Shown: piece after piece, positions 44,434 through 52,642 of the stretch
How positions within the stretch are numbered: the stretch's first letter is position 1
Layout: each line of letters begins with the position of its first letter
NCBI RefSeq assembly: GCF_001592935.1
Contig: NZ_LRDB01000001.1
Location: 186,001-250,000, forward strand
Length of the DNA: 64,000 bases
From: Roseivirga echinicomitans
Lineage (GTDB): Bacteria > Bacteroidota > Bacteroidia > Cytophagales > Cyclobacteriaceae
Direction of reading: 5' to 3'
The notes under the pieces: model-generated
What the model saw: only the letters and a program-made list of their open reading frames with translations
The model's database searches: none
What the model was told of the DNA's origin: nothing
Made by a program: the position numbers and the translations under genes

Positions 44434-44958
44434 TTATTTTTTGGAGAAGGCAGTAAGCATCCAATGTTTTTTCTCAATGTACTTTACCATAGAATTAAGC
44501 ATGTCTACCGTTCCGCTGTCACCATTATTAAGTGCAACATCAATTGTGTTAAACATGTGCTCCAATAAAACTTCATAATCCTTCAAGACTTCTGAAACCA
44601 TCTCCATTCCACTAAGGTCCGTACTTGACTCATTGATGTCCGATGTTTCTAGATAATCCCGCATGGTACTCAAAGGGGTTTGCCCAAAAACTCTGATTCT
44701 CTCAGCAACATCATCGATGGCAACTTTTGCATCATTGTATTGTTGCTCAAACTGTTCATGAATATCGAAGAAATCCGGTCCTTTTACGTTCCAGTGGAAG
44801 TTTCTTAATTTTTGATAATGGACACTATAATTAGCCAATAACTTGTTCAGTGCATCTACCAACTCCGCTGTTTCCATCTTTGTGTAACCTAAACGAGCGA
44901 AAGCTCTCTTCTGCAATTTTGCTTTAGGTTTCTCTGCTGTTTCTCTATCAGTTATCAT
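44434..44958 (-). CDS. dps: Dps-family ferritin-like DNA-protection protein
   Basis: 174 residues from the ATG at 44958; the in-frame start 8 codons earlier is a TTG. Ferritin-like ligands are in YQKLRNFHWNVKGPDFFDIHEQFEQQYNDAKVAIDDVAERIR: His in HWNVKG, His in DIHEQFEQ and the Glu/Asp after. The basic N-terminal tail (KPKAKLQKRAFARLGY) could bind DNA. Dps oxidises and stores iron and shields DNA. It lies upstream of the CsbD-MscS operon but is separated by a terminator. Confidence 0.92.
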   Translation of the reverse strand: MITDRETAEKPKAKLQKRAFARLGYTKMETAELVDALNKLLANYSVHYQKLRNFHWNVKGPDFFDIHEQFEQQYNDAKVAIDDVAERIRVFGQTPLSTMRDYLETSDINESSTDLSGMEMVSEVLKDYEVLLEHMFNTIDVALNNGDSGTVDMLNSMVKYIEKKHWMLTAFSKK

Positions 44959-45090
44959 ATCCTTTTCTTTAATGTTTATCAATTCTTATGAAGGATAAGC
45001 CAAAGTCATTCCAATAGCCTCAGGACATTAAAAGCAGATATTGTTAAAGATTGTGAGCAATTTGATCTACAAACCTGGGGAGGCCTACCC

Positions 45091-46530
45091 TCAGTCTACA
45101 CTAAAAGAAATCTGGAAAACAGTGCCCTCACCAACTACACTGCTAGCAGAAATTTGGCCTGTATGACTCTTTATTATGTTCTGAACCGATGTTAACCCTA
45201 GCCCCATTCCTCCAGTTTTTGCAGTAAAAAAAGGCTCAAAAAGACTATCAATATTCTCATCTGAAATGCCAATACCATTATCCGCCACTTCTAAGAAGAT
45301 GGTACCATCTTCCAGATAAGTTTTTATCGATAAAACTCCCTTATCTGGTTTCATCGCTTCAATGGCATTCACAAAAAGGTTAACCAAAGCCGTTTTCATT
45401 TGATCAGAATCTAATGGTATCAAAGGAATAGACGGATCGTAATCCTCTTCCAGCTTCATGCCTTGAAGCTTTAATCTATCCTTTACAAGGTCCAATGTGT
45501 CTTCTACCACTTCATTCAGTAAGGACTTCGTCAACTTTAACGACTTTGGCTTAGATGACTCAAGTAATTCAGTAATCAGGTTACCAATGCGTTTAGAGTT
45601 GCGCTCAATAATATCAATGTATAAATCGGCCTCTTTCACTTCTGCTGGAATCTCATCTTTCAGTTGCTCCAAAGCCAGAGACAAGTTTGTGAGTGGATTT
45701 CTTACTTCGTGCGCAATACTCCGAGCAATTTTTCCTGTCATCGATAGCTTTTCGGCCCAAATCAACTCCCGTTCAGACATTTTCTTCCGAGTAATATCCT
45801 TAATAATACCTTGGTATAACCTTAGCCCTTCCTCAGACTGACTCAGCTCAACTATGTTGATTAAGCAGATTCCTGTTTTTCCATTACTAAGCAAAAGTTC
45901 TGCTTCAAACTCCTCTACTCTGTCATTTTTATAGAACTCCTTATTAAAGCGCAAAAAATCCTCCTCATTCAAAAACAAGCTCTTGAAAGTTAAACTCCTC
46001 ATCACCGCGCGCACATAACCAAAGGTCTTAAGCATGGCATCATTGGTTTCCAATAAGAGTAGTTCATTATTGGTAATGAAAATAGCATCTATTGATTCCT
46101 GAAAAAGCTGTTCATAGCGGACCTCTGAAGCCTTGGCTTTCCTTATGGCTCGTTCATGCTCACTGATATCTAGAAAACTCACGGTGAATCCATCAGCCAA
46201 AGCAGAGGCGTGAATTTCAAACCAATTATCGAAGTGCTCTCCTGCGTAGTGTTTTTTGAAACTTACTGGCTCTCTGGTTTCTACCACTTTGCAATAAGCA
46301 TCAAATAGGCCCGCTTCCATATTGCCTGGTAATTTATTCAATAGTGTGTCCCCGACCATTTCACTGAAAGGAATGCCAGTAATTTTCTCCGCCTTTGGGT
46401 TAATAAAAAGACACTCAAAATCTATAATTTTATCTCTCTGATCACGAATAGACTGAAAGGAAATTATTCCATAGGGGGCATTTTCAAAAATGGATATTAT
46501 CAGGTCTTCAAACTCAGGCTTCATACTCAT
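45091..46530 (-). CDS. PAS-domain sensor histidine kinase (NtrB-like)
   Basis: 479 residues, no membrane segment. Two PAS domains (about 10-125 and 135-250), then HisKA with the phosphoacceptor in ARSIAHEVRNPLTNL and the ATPase part (LVNLFVNAIEAM, VADNGIGI, KTGGMGLGLTSVQNIIKSH). This soluble form is like NtrB/AtoS, which partner NtrC-type activators. An NtrC-type gene lies 860 bases upstream on the same strand, with a plus-strand gene in between, so pairing is likely but not certain. Confidence 0.93.
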   Translation of the reverse strand: MSMKPEFEDLIISIFENAPYGIISFQSIRDQRDKIIDFECLFINPKAEKITGIPFSEMVGDTLLNKLPGNMEAGLFDAYCKVVETREPVSFKKHYAGEHFDNWFEIHASALADGFTVSFLDISEHERAIRKAKASEVRYEQLFQESIDAIFITNNELLLLETNDAMLKTFGYVRAVMRSLTFKSLFLNEEDFLRFNKEFYKNDRVEEFEAELLLSNGKTGICLINIVELSQSEEGLRLYQGIIKDITRKKMSERELIWAEKLSMTGKIARSIAHEVRNPLTNLSLALEQLKDEIPAEVKEADLYIDIIERNSKRIGNLITELLESSKPKSLKLTKSLLNEVVEDTLDLVKDRLKLQGMKLEEDYDPSIPLIPLDSDQMKTALVNLFVNAIEAMKPDKGVLSIKTYLEDGTIFLEVADNGIGISDENIDSLFEPFFTAKTGGMGLGLTSVQNIIKSHTGQISASSVVGEGTVFQISFSVD

Positions 46531-46682
46531 ATTTTCAATTAATTTTAGGGTCGATATTACTCACAAGGGGTTTCAATTCCCCAAGAAAAGTGTGGTAAAG
46601 CGCTCCAACCCCCTTTTTGGCAAATGGCACAACCTTTTCTAATTCACAGTGCAAAAGCACATAACAATTAAACTAGAAAGTC

Positions 46683-47303
46683 ATGAAAAAGATTATTATA
46701 ACAAGTATTTTTTCACTGCTAAGCTTAGTGGCATTTACAAATCAGAGCAAGGCGCAGGAATTTAGGTCAGGTATAAAAGGTAGTTTTAACCTTAGCAACT
46801 TCTATTCTAACGACATAGACGACAATAATTTAAGACCAGGTTTCAGTCTAGGTTTCTTTAAAGAAAACCAGATTGGCCCTTCTGCTGCTATCCAAACCGA
46901 ATTCTTATTTTCTACAAAAGGAAATAGATCAGAGTACCGTACTGGTCCATTTGACGGAGAAGCAAAATTCAATTTGAATTATCTTGAATTGCCAATCATG
47001 TTAGATTTAAAGGCTGGTTCTGCTCTTGATATTACCTTTGGTCCTTACGTGTCTTATTTAGTTAGCGCAAATGTGACGACTGAAGGAGACTTTGGAAGTT
47101 CATACAGTGAAATTGACAGGGATGAATTAAAATCTTTTGATTTTGGTTTCTCGGGAGGACTAGGACTTAATTTTGGAACCACTGAACTAGGCGCACGATA
47201 TAATTTGGGACTTACAGAAATAGCTAATTCCAACAATGCTAGGTCCATTATGGGAGATGCCAAAAATTCGGTCATCCAATTTTATATTGCTTTGGGAATG
47301 TAA
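46683..47303 (+). CDS. Outer-membrane beta-barrel protein, porin/PorT-like
   Basis: 206 residues. Signal peptide (1-24, ends SKAQ), then a barrel of about eight strands (FRSGIKGSFNLSNFYS, AAIQTEFLFSTKGN, LNYLELPIMLDLKAG, LGLNFGTTELGARYNLGLTEIA) with the LNYLELPIMLDLK stretch that marks PorT-like barrels. It is placed between the kinase and the NtrC activator on the opposite strand. A TGGCAC at 46625-46630 is followed at the right spacing by TTTCT instead of TTGCW, a weak sigma-54 candidate. Confidence 0.8.
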   Translation: MKKIIITSIFSLLSLVAFTNQSKAQEFRSGIKGSFNLSNFYSNDIDDNNLRPGFSLGFFKENQIGPSAAIQTEFLFSTKGNRSEYRTGPFDGEAKFNLNYLELPIMLDLKAGSALDITFGPYVSYLVSANVTTEGDFGSSYSEIDRDELKSFDFGFSGGLGLNFGTTELGARYNLGLTEIANSNNARSIMGDAKNSVIQFYIALGM

Positions 47304-47330
47304 GAAGACAATTGTTAAAAATAAAATAGT

Positions 47331-47364
47331 AAAAAATGCCCAGCAATACTGCTGGGCATTTTTT
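47331..47364. terminator. Bidirectional terminator between the barrel gene and the NtrC gene
   Basis: AAAAAATGCCCAGCA and TGCTGGGCATTTTTT form a perfect 15-bp inverted repeat with the loop ATAC. It serves both convergent genes. Confidence 0.92.
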
Positions 47365-47388
47365 ATGGAAATTCTTCAAGCCACTAAA

Positions 47389-48762
47389 TCAGGTATTTAT
47401 TCCGTAGGCTTTTAGCTTATTATAAAGCGTTTTCCTATCCACCTTAAGTAGATCGGCTGTTTTGCTTTTGTTATTTTTCGTGCGTTTTAGCACTTCAATA
47501 ATTGCCCGCTTTTCCGCAGCCTCCGCCACCGACTTTAAATCGGTAGGCATTTCTCCATTGAAAGACACCTGCAATGACGAATCAGCTTCCGATAAGTCTG
47601 GAGTCACAATTTCCTGTGGCAAATGAATGGTTTCTATGAGCTCTCCCTGACATAGTAAGACTGCTCTTTTTATCACATTGCTCAACTCTCTCAGGTTCCC
47701 ATGCCAAGGGTATTCACTCAATTTTTCCTTCGTTTCATCTGTAAATCCTTTCACATCTTTCTCCAACTGCCTATCGGCCATTAGCAAGAAATGCTCAGCA
47801 TACACAATAATGTCGTCCGGCCTTTCTCTTAAGGGGGGAACTTCTATTCTAAACTCATTCAGTCGATGGTAAATATCCTCACGGAATTTACCTTTTTTGA
47901 CCATCTCCTTTAAATTCTCGTTTGTCGCTACAACTAAGCGCACATCCACTTCAACTTCCTTGGTGGCGCCTAAAGGCTTCACTTTCCTTTCTTGAAGCAC
48001 CCTTAGCAACTTCACTTGGTTTTCATAAGTAAGGTTCCCAACCTCATCTAAGAAGAGGGTTCCTCCATTGGCCAATTCAAAGCAGCCTTTTTTATCGGCA
48101 ATTGCGCCAGTAAAAGCTCCCTTCTGATGACCAAAAAGTTCGGAACCCGCCAAATCTTTGGGCAAAGCGCCACAGTCAACGGCTTGAAAGGGCTGATCAG
48201 CTCTTTTGCTCTTCTCATGAATTGCCGTTGCGACAAATTCTTTCCCAATACCTGTTTCGCCCATAATAATGACTGACATATCAGTAGGAGCGATCAACTC
48301 AATGTGTTTGGCTAAAGTTTGCGCAGCATGGCTCACGCCCTCCACAAACTCATTCCTAACCTGTTTCTTCTTGATTCTTGTCCTTGGGTGATTTTCTTCC
48401 AACTTTTGGTTCAGTGCATTCTGAATCGTCAAGAGAATTTCATCTGGGTACAAGGGTTTGGTGACATATTCGAAAGCCCCTCTTTTTAAGGCCTCCACCG
48501 CAACTCGAACATCTGAGTAACCTGTGATGATAATGACTTGAATATTGGAATCTATGATTTTAATTTTCTGAAGAATCTCGAGGCCTGAATAATCTGGCAA
48601 CTTAAAATCGCATAGCACAAGATCTACCTGATTATTCTTCAGCCAATCTTCAGCTTGTTTTCCGCTGTAGACCACATAAGTTTCATATCCTTTTTTCGTA
48701 AGATATTTTTGGAGGAGCAGGCATATGTCCTGATCATCGTCAATTATTAAAATTTTCTCCAT
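47389..48762 (-). CDS. NtrC-family sigma-54-dependent response regulator
   Basis: 457 residues. Receiver (1-120: IIDDDQDICLLLQKY, VDLVLCDFKLPDYSGLEIL with phosphoacceptor Asp near 52, YVTKPLYPDE), AAA+ domain (145-375) with Walker A GETGIGKE, the sigma-54 contact loop GAFTGA and Walker B GGTLFLDEVG, and a Fis-type helix-turn-helix at the C-terminus (RAIIEVLKRTKNNKSKTADLL). It activates RpoN promoters. It starts one base after the receiver gene upstream. lon, with its consensus RpoN promoter, is one plausible target in this window. Confidence 0.96.
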   Translation of the reverse strand: MEKILIIDDDQDICLLLQKYLTKKGYETYVVYSGKQAEDWLKNNQVDLVLCDFKLPDYSGLEILQKIKIIDSNIQVIIITGYSDVRVAVEALKRGAFEYVTKPLYPDEILLTIQNALNQKLEENHPRTRIKKKQVRNEFVEGVSHAAQTLAKHIELIAPTDMSVIIMGETGIGKEFVATAIHEKSKRADQPFQAVDCGALPKDLAGSELFGHQKGAFTGAIADKKGCFELANGGTLFLDEVGNLTYENQVKLLRVLQERKVKPLGATKEVEVDVRLVVATNENLKEMVKKGKFREDIYHRLNEFRIEVPPLRERPDDIIVYAEHFLLMADRQLEKDVKGFTDETKEKLSEYPWHGNLRELSNVIKRAVLLCQGELIETIHLPQEIVTPDLSEADSSLQVSFNGEMPTDLKSVAEAAEKRAIIEVLKRTKNNKSKTADLLKVDRKTLYNKLKAYGINT

Positions 48763-48763
48763 T

Positions 48764-49120
48764 TTATCTTTTTACCGTATTTAGTATTGACTGCTTATTG
48801 AAAGGTTTGTGAATAAAGTCATGGACACCAAATGCCCTGGCTCTACTTAATTCTTCATGTCCGTCATGTGCGCTAATGATAATTATTTTCGCATCTTTTG
48901 CCCTCTCTTGAATTAAAGGTACCAGATCGAATCCGGTTCCATCTGGAAGGTTCAAATCCAAAAAATAGTAGTCATATACAGTGCTTAAAAAATTCTCCTT
49001 TGCTGTAAGCATTCTATCAAAGTAAGTAGTTTTCAATCCTTCTTTTTCCAAGAATTTTGACACCATGTGCCCAATAAACTCTTCATCATCTACAATTGCT
49101 ACACTCTTCCTTTCTGTCAT
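48764..49120 (-). CDS. Single-domain response-regulator receiver
   Basis: 118 residues: only a receiver (VAIVDDEEFIGHMVSKFL, DYYFLDLNLPDGTGFDLV with phosphoacceptor Asp near 53, DFIHKPFNKQSIL). It ends one base before the NtrC-type gene, so the two are co-expressed; it could serve as a phosphate sink or intermediate for the PAS kinase downstream. Confidence 0.9.
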   Translation of the reverse strand: MTERKSVAIVDDEEFIGHMVSKFLEKEGLKTTYFDRMLTAKENFLSTVYDYYFLDLNLPDGTGFDLVPLIQERAKDAKIIIISAHDGHEELSRARAFGVHDFIHKPFNKQSILNTVKR

Positions 49121-49352
49121 GGTTCCTTTATACTGTCTGAATATACCCCCTTGTTGGGGAATAAACTACACAGAATATTTATTAAAGTCTAGTTACACTC
49201 ACTTTGTTCACAACGGCACGAATTTTTCTCTATAAATGGATAAAACAGGCTTTGAAAGGAGTGCTTAATGTTGAAAAATACCGATCAGACAATCAAAGTC
49301 CAAATTAAGAAGTATCGAATATTGGCGATACACTTTTACTGACACAAAATTT
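49121..49352. other. Divergent gap between the receiver and metallopeptidase genes
   Basis: 232 bases. It contains a CCCC/GGGG stem near 49147-49160 and a 24-codon frame (49269-49343) preceded by AAAGGAG, too short to call. No exact promoter pair found. Confidence 0.4.
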
Positions 49353-49952
49353 ATGGAACCATTACTGTTGAATACATTTGGCTGGAAAAAGAAAATTCCA
49401 GAAGAAATTAGAATTCCCACACTTATAGCGCTTTCTCATTACCCTGAACTCAAAGGTGTAAAAATCGAATTTCGTTTTGCTGAAAAGAAGAGCAAATCGG
49501 TAATGAGTGCCAGGCCTTCGTTTCGCTCGGTATTTGGTGTATTAGCCGATCGCACCTATGTAATATATGTTAGAAGGAGATTTGTTATTGAAGGTAAATT
49601 ACTTCGCATTGAAGAATTACCTCAAAACATTTTAGTAGGCTGGATTGGACACGAACTTGGTCACATTATGGACTATAAAGATCGTTCTGTACTTTCTCTA
49701 TTGGGTTTTGGGCTTGGATACCTCATACTAGGCAAATATGTAAGAGCTGCAGAAAGAAGAGCAGATGAGTTTGCTGTCAGACATGGTTTAAGGTCAGAGA
49801 TATTAGAGACTAAGAACTTCATCCTTAACAACACACACCTTCCTGAACGCTATAAGAATAAGATCAAAAGGTTATATCTATCACCAGAAGAAATTATGGA
49901 GATTGTGAACACTGACGAGGAAGAAATTACAAAAAAACTAGCTAGCGTTTGA
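49353..49952 (+). CDS. Putative membrane-associated zinc metallopeptidase
   Basis: 199 residues. GHELGHIMDYKD gives an HExxH site (His100, Glu101, His104), a hydrophobic segment follows (about 113-128), then RAAERRADEFAVRHG, where Glu134 is the likely third zinc ligand. HExxH, a hydrophobic hairpin, and ExxxD is the order seen in M48-type gluzincins, but the protein is shorter and I cannot assign it to a family. No signal peptide is present. The last 15 bases overlap the convergent GH3 gene. Confidence 0.75.
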   Translation: MEPLLLNTFGWKKKIPEEIRIPTLIALSHYPELKGVKIEFRFAEKKSKSVMSARPSFRSVFGVLADRTYVIYVRRRFVIEGKLLRIEELPQNILVGWIGHELGHIMDYKDRSVLSLLGFGLGYLILGKYVRAAERRADEFAVRHGLRSEILETKNFILNNTHLPERYKNKIKRLYLSPEEIMEIVNTDEEEITKKLASV

Positions 49953-51485
49953 TTCTAGAAAATCCAAAAAAGCCTTCATTCCTGATTCCTTCATCATTTG
50001 TGGAATTTTAATCTGACCTCCTTTTTTCTTGGTTTGCTCTGCCCAGTCATAAAAAACTTCTGAAGTTATCAACTTTACTTTAACTCCTTTGAGGGCCTTA
50101 CTTCTGGCCACCCCATAGTTTTTATTCGCACTTTGTAAAGCTTTATCCAGTGTGTCAGCCAAAGCCTCTTCATTCAAATTGGAGTTGTTTCCAGTTCCAA
50201 TTACCCATTGGTGATAAAACTCGCCATCGTATTTAACAGCCGCCATGGTGAATTCCGAGATTGCCATATCAAACTCTTCTTTAAGCTTCTGAGTGGCATC
50301 GGTCATTTTGTTTACCGACAGCTGTGAACCAACCACGTTCATAAAGAACTTTGTTCGGCCAGTAATTTTAATCTCGGCTTTTTCTTTATTCGTAAACTTT
50401 ATGGTGTCACCAATGCTATACCGCCAAGCTCCACTCACAGTAGAAATTAGCATTGCATATTCGTTACCTTCTTCCACTTGAGCTAAACTCAAGGCGGGTG
50501 CCTCTTCGAGTGGAGCTCCGTTTTCATCGAAGTATTCTGGTTGAAAAGGAATAAACTCGAAGTAAATGCCAATATCATAAGCCAATTGCATAGACATATC
50601 CTCATTGGGACTCACCTGAAGCGCAATAAAGCCTTCTGAAGCCAAGTAAGTGTCTAAATAAAGTAAAGGGTGATCGAGTAACTTTTCAAAGCTCTCTTTA
50701 TGAGGTTCAAAAGGAACTCCACCAGTAGTAAATACTGAGAGCGAGGGCCAAATCTCGTGGATATTTTTGAGATTATTAAATTCAATCACCTTCTTAAGCA
50801 TAAGTTCAATCCAAGAAGGTATTCCTGAAAGGGCTCCGATATCCCAGTTGGGGGCTTGTTCAGCAATACGTTGCACACGCTCATCCCAATCTTGAATTTT
50901 AGAAATCTCTTCCCCAGGCTTATAATAGCCCTTGAACCAAAACGGAATATTGCTAGCACTTATCCCACTAATTTCTCCTTCTAAATGACCGTTTCTTTCT
51001 TCAAGTTGGGTACTACTTCCTAGCATGAGTATTCCCTTCTGGAAAAACTCATCGGGCAAGTCATAGTCTGAAAGGCTCATCACCTGCTTAATTCCTGTAC
51101 TTCGAATTGCCTCAATCATTTCCTTGGTGACAGGAATACGTTTGCTTGCCGACCCTGTCGTGCCTGAGCTAAGTGCAAAATATTCTGGACTGCCGGGCCA
51201 CGTAACATCGGGAATTCCCTCCACAGTCTTATGCCACCATTCCCCAAACATACGGTCGTAGTCAAAGCAAGGGATAGATACTCTAAATGATTTAGAAAGG
51301 TCTTCTGATTTAAGTATTTCGCTGAATTGATATCGACTCCCAAAATCGGTGTTTTTTGCCGTTTCTAGCAAGTTTTTTAACACTTCAGTCTGGGCTTCGA
51401 TTGGGTTTTTATCTTCTTCCAAAAGGTCGCTGGCGACATCTATTGATTTCTTTATTAGTTTTCCTAACAGTGGCATCTGGCTCAT
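49938..51485 (-). CDS. GH3-family acyl-acid-amido synthetase
   Basis: 515 residues. The adenylation motifs of the plant auxin-conjugating GH3 family are present: ALSSGTTGSASKRIPVT (phosphate loop, about 107-123), FTTGGVPFEPHKESFEKL, TYLASEGFIALQ, and WRYSIGDTIKF with TGRTKFFMNVVGSQLSV. GH3 enzymes activate an acid as acyl-AMP and join it to an amino acid. Bacterial GH3 proteins are common in Bacteroidota, with unknown substrates. The gene overlaps the metallopeptidase by 15 bases tail to tail. Confidence 0.9.
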   Translation of the reverse strand: MSQMPLLGKLIKKSIDVASDLLEEDKNPIEAQTEVLKNLLETAKNTDFGSRYQFSEILKSEDLSKSFRVSIPCFDYDRMFGEWWHKTVEGIPDVTWPGSPEYFALSSGTTGSASKRIPVTKEMIEAIRSTGIKQVMSLSDYDLPDEFFQKGILMLGSSTQLEERNGHLEGEISGISASNIPFWFKGYYKPGEEISKIQDWDERVQRIAEQAPNWDIGALSGIPSWIELMLKKVIEFNNLKNIHEIWPSLSVFTTGGVPFEPHKESFEKLLDHPLLYLDTYLASEGFIALQVSPNEDMSMQLAYDIGIYFEFIPFQPEYFDENGAPLEEAPALSLAQVEEGNEYAMLISTVSGAWRYSIGDTIKFTNKEKAEIKITGRTKFFMNVVGSQLSVNKMTDATQKLKEEFDMAISEFTMAAVKYDGEFYHQWVIGTGNNSNLNEEALADTLDKALQSANKNYGVARSKALKGVKVKLITSEVFYDWAEQTKKKGGQIKIPQMMKESGMKAFLDFLESNAS

Positions 51486-51549
51486 TTAAATGATTAATGA
51501 ACTCATTATTGCAAGAGCTTTGCCATTATAAATGCTGGAGTAAAAAAAA

Positions 51550-51572
51550 GAAGCCACCCGTATGGTGGCTTC
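51550..51572 (-). terminator. Intrinsic terminator downstream of the two-component cluster
   Basis: GAAGCCACC and GGTGGCTTC make a perfect 9-bp stem with a 5-base loop, followed by eight T on the minus strand. It lies 378 bases after the last response-regulator stop, so either that message has a long 3' region or a separate RNA ends here. Confidence 0.85.
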
Positions 51573-51718
51573 GTAGATTGACTACACCTCAACCAAATAG
51601 TCGTCTACTAAATTCTTAAATATCTTTTACAGGAATCTCATAATTGGTAATAACAAGAAATAATCATACAAACCAATCATAAGACCCTAAAGCTAGCTCC
51701 TTAAACTCCCTTAGAAAA

Positions 51719-51734
51719 TAGACCTTAAGGTCTA
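51719..51734. repeat. TAGACC-N4-GGTCTA dyad, copy 1
   Basis: TAGACCTTAAGGTCTA, a perfect 16-base palindrome. Upstream of the GH3 gene (234 bases) and downstream of the last response regulator. Confidence 0.75.
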
Positions 51735-51892
51735 ATTTTGTAACTATTAAGCTTAAAAACTGCCAAACAGAGAAACCCAATAGATCTCTCTGTTTAAATG
51801 CAGCTCAAACAAGAAACCCACTTCTTGAATTCAAACAGAAATAGTCTGAGACTATATTATTCAAATCTATAGCCTTTATTATTAGCTGTAAA

Positions 51893-51908
51893 TAGACCTC
51901 ACGGTCTA
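51893..51908. repeat. TAGACC-N4-GGTCTA dyad, copy 2
   Basis: TAGACC, TCAC, GGTCTA, flanked by GTAAA on the left and AATTAATTG on the right, as in copy 3. It lies 41 bases after the stop of the NarL-type regulator. Confidence 0.75.
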
Positions 51909-51949
51909 AATTAATTGTCAAGAGACATTTTATTAAATTCCAATATGCA

Positions 51950-52564
51950 TTAGAACTTCAACTGATTTTTGTTTTGAAGCACCCAGCTCAAAAGGGAATG
52001 TGTAGTGTGAGATAGTTTGAGTTTAACGCAAATATTATGTCTATGATTCTTAATGGTACTTACACTCAACTTAAGCATAGCAGCAATTTTTTTTGAGGTA
52101 AGACCATTTGAAATTTCTTTTAAAATGACCCTTTCCATTGGGGTAAACTCTGGAAGTTCTTCATCCTCAGTTTCGTCTGTCTTAGACAGCGGTCTGTAAC
52201 TAGTGAAGGCTGACTGTAACGTGGTTTCTAAAGAAAAAAACTCATACGGCTTTGTCAAAAAAGCAAATGGATTAGTGGCCTTTACTTGCGAAATGGATGC
52301 CCTATCTATAGAGCCTGAAAGATAAATAAATGGAGTGTTAGAATTCTGCTTAATGTAATTGGCTACATCAATTCCTGTTCGCTCATCCTCAATGCAGATA
52401 TCAAGGGTAACAAGGTCTGGCGCATAGGTTTTGAAATACAAAATTGCCTCGTCATAAGATTTTGCAACGGGGCAAGTTTGGTAACCGCATGATTGAAGTG
52501 CCTCACAAAGGCACTCAGCAACTTCGGCATTATCTTCAACAACCAATATTTTTTTTCCCTTCAA
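51950..52564 (-). CDS. NarL/LuxR-type response regulator
   Basis: 204 residues. Receiver 1-125 (ILVVEDNAEVAECLCEAL, LVTLDICIEDERTGIDVANYI with phosphoacceptor Asp near 54, FLTKPYEF) and a C-terminal LuxR-type helix-turn-helix (TPMERVILKEISNGLTSKKIAAML, then STIKNHRHNICVKLKL). It is a clear paralog of the regulator at 55151-55762: the recognition helix region is nearly identical. Its promoter region holds dyad copy 3, which may be a self-regulation site. Confidence 0.93.
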   Translation of the reverse strand: MKGKKILVVEDNAEVAECLCEALQSCGYQTCPVAKSYDEAILYFKTYAPDLVTLDICIEDERTGIDVANYIKQNSNTPFIYLSGSIDRASISQVKATNPFAFLTKPYEFFSLETTLQSAFTSYRPLSKTDETEDEELPEFTPMERVILKEISNGLTSKKIAAMLKLSVSTIKNHRHNICVKLKLSHTTHSLLSWVLQNKNQLKF

Positions 52565-52620
52565 AATAAGTCTCTTTGAGTTGATATTCTAAAGCTACAC
52601 TTACAATAAAAAACAGTAAA

Positions 52621-52636
52621 TAGACCTAATGGTCTA
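52621..52636. repeat. TAGACC-N4-GGTCTA dyad, copy 3
   Basis: TAGACC, TAAT, GGTCTA in the 78-base gap between two response-regulator genes, 56 bases upstream of the ATG at 52564. Flanks GTAAA and AATTGATT match copy 2. Confidence 0.75.
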
Positions 52637-52642
52637 AATTGA

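Larger units (their letters stand above)
51573..51949. other. Hairpin-rich intergenic stretch, possible regulatory RNA
   Basis: No open frame of note. It holds an unusual density of inverted repeats: TAGACCTTAAGGTCTA (51719-51734), AAACAGAGA/TCTCTGTTT (51765-51795), CAAGAA/TTCTTG (51810-51827), ATAGTCTGAGACTAT (51841-51855) and TAGACC/GGTCTA (51893-51908). A perfect terminator (51550-51572) closes it on the minus strand. It could be a structured 3' region, a small RNA or a cluster of operators. Confidence 0.5.

Noticed and set aside
49269-49343. 24-codon frame preceded by AAAGGAG
   Set aside because: Too short to judge without conservation; ribosome-binding sites are poor evidence in Bacteroidota.
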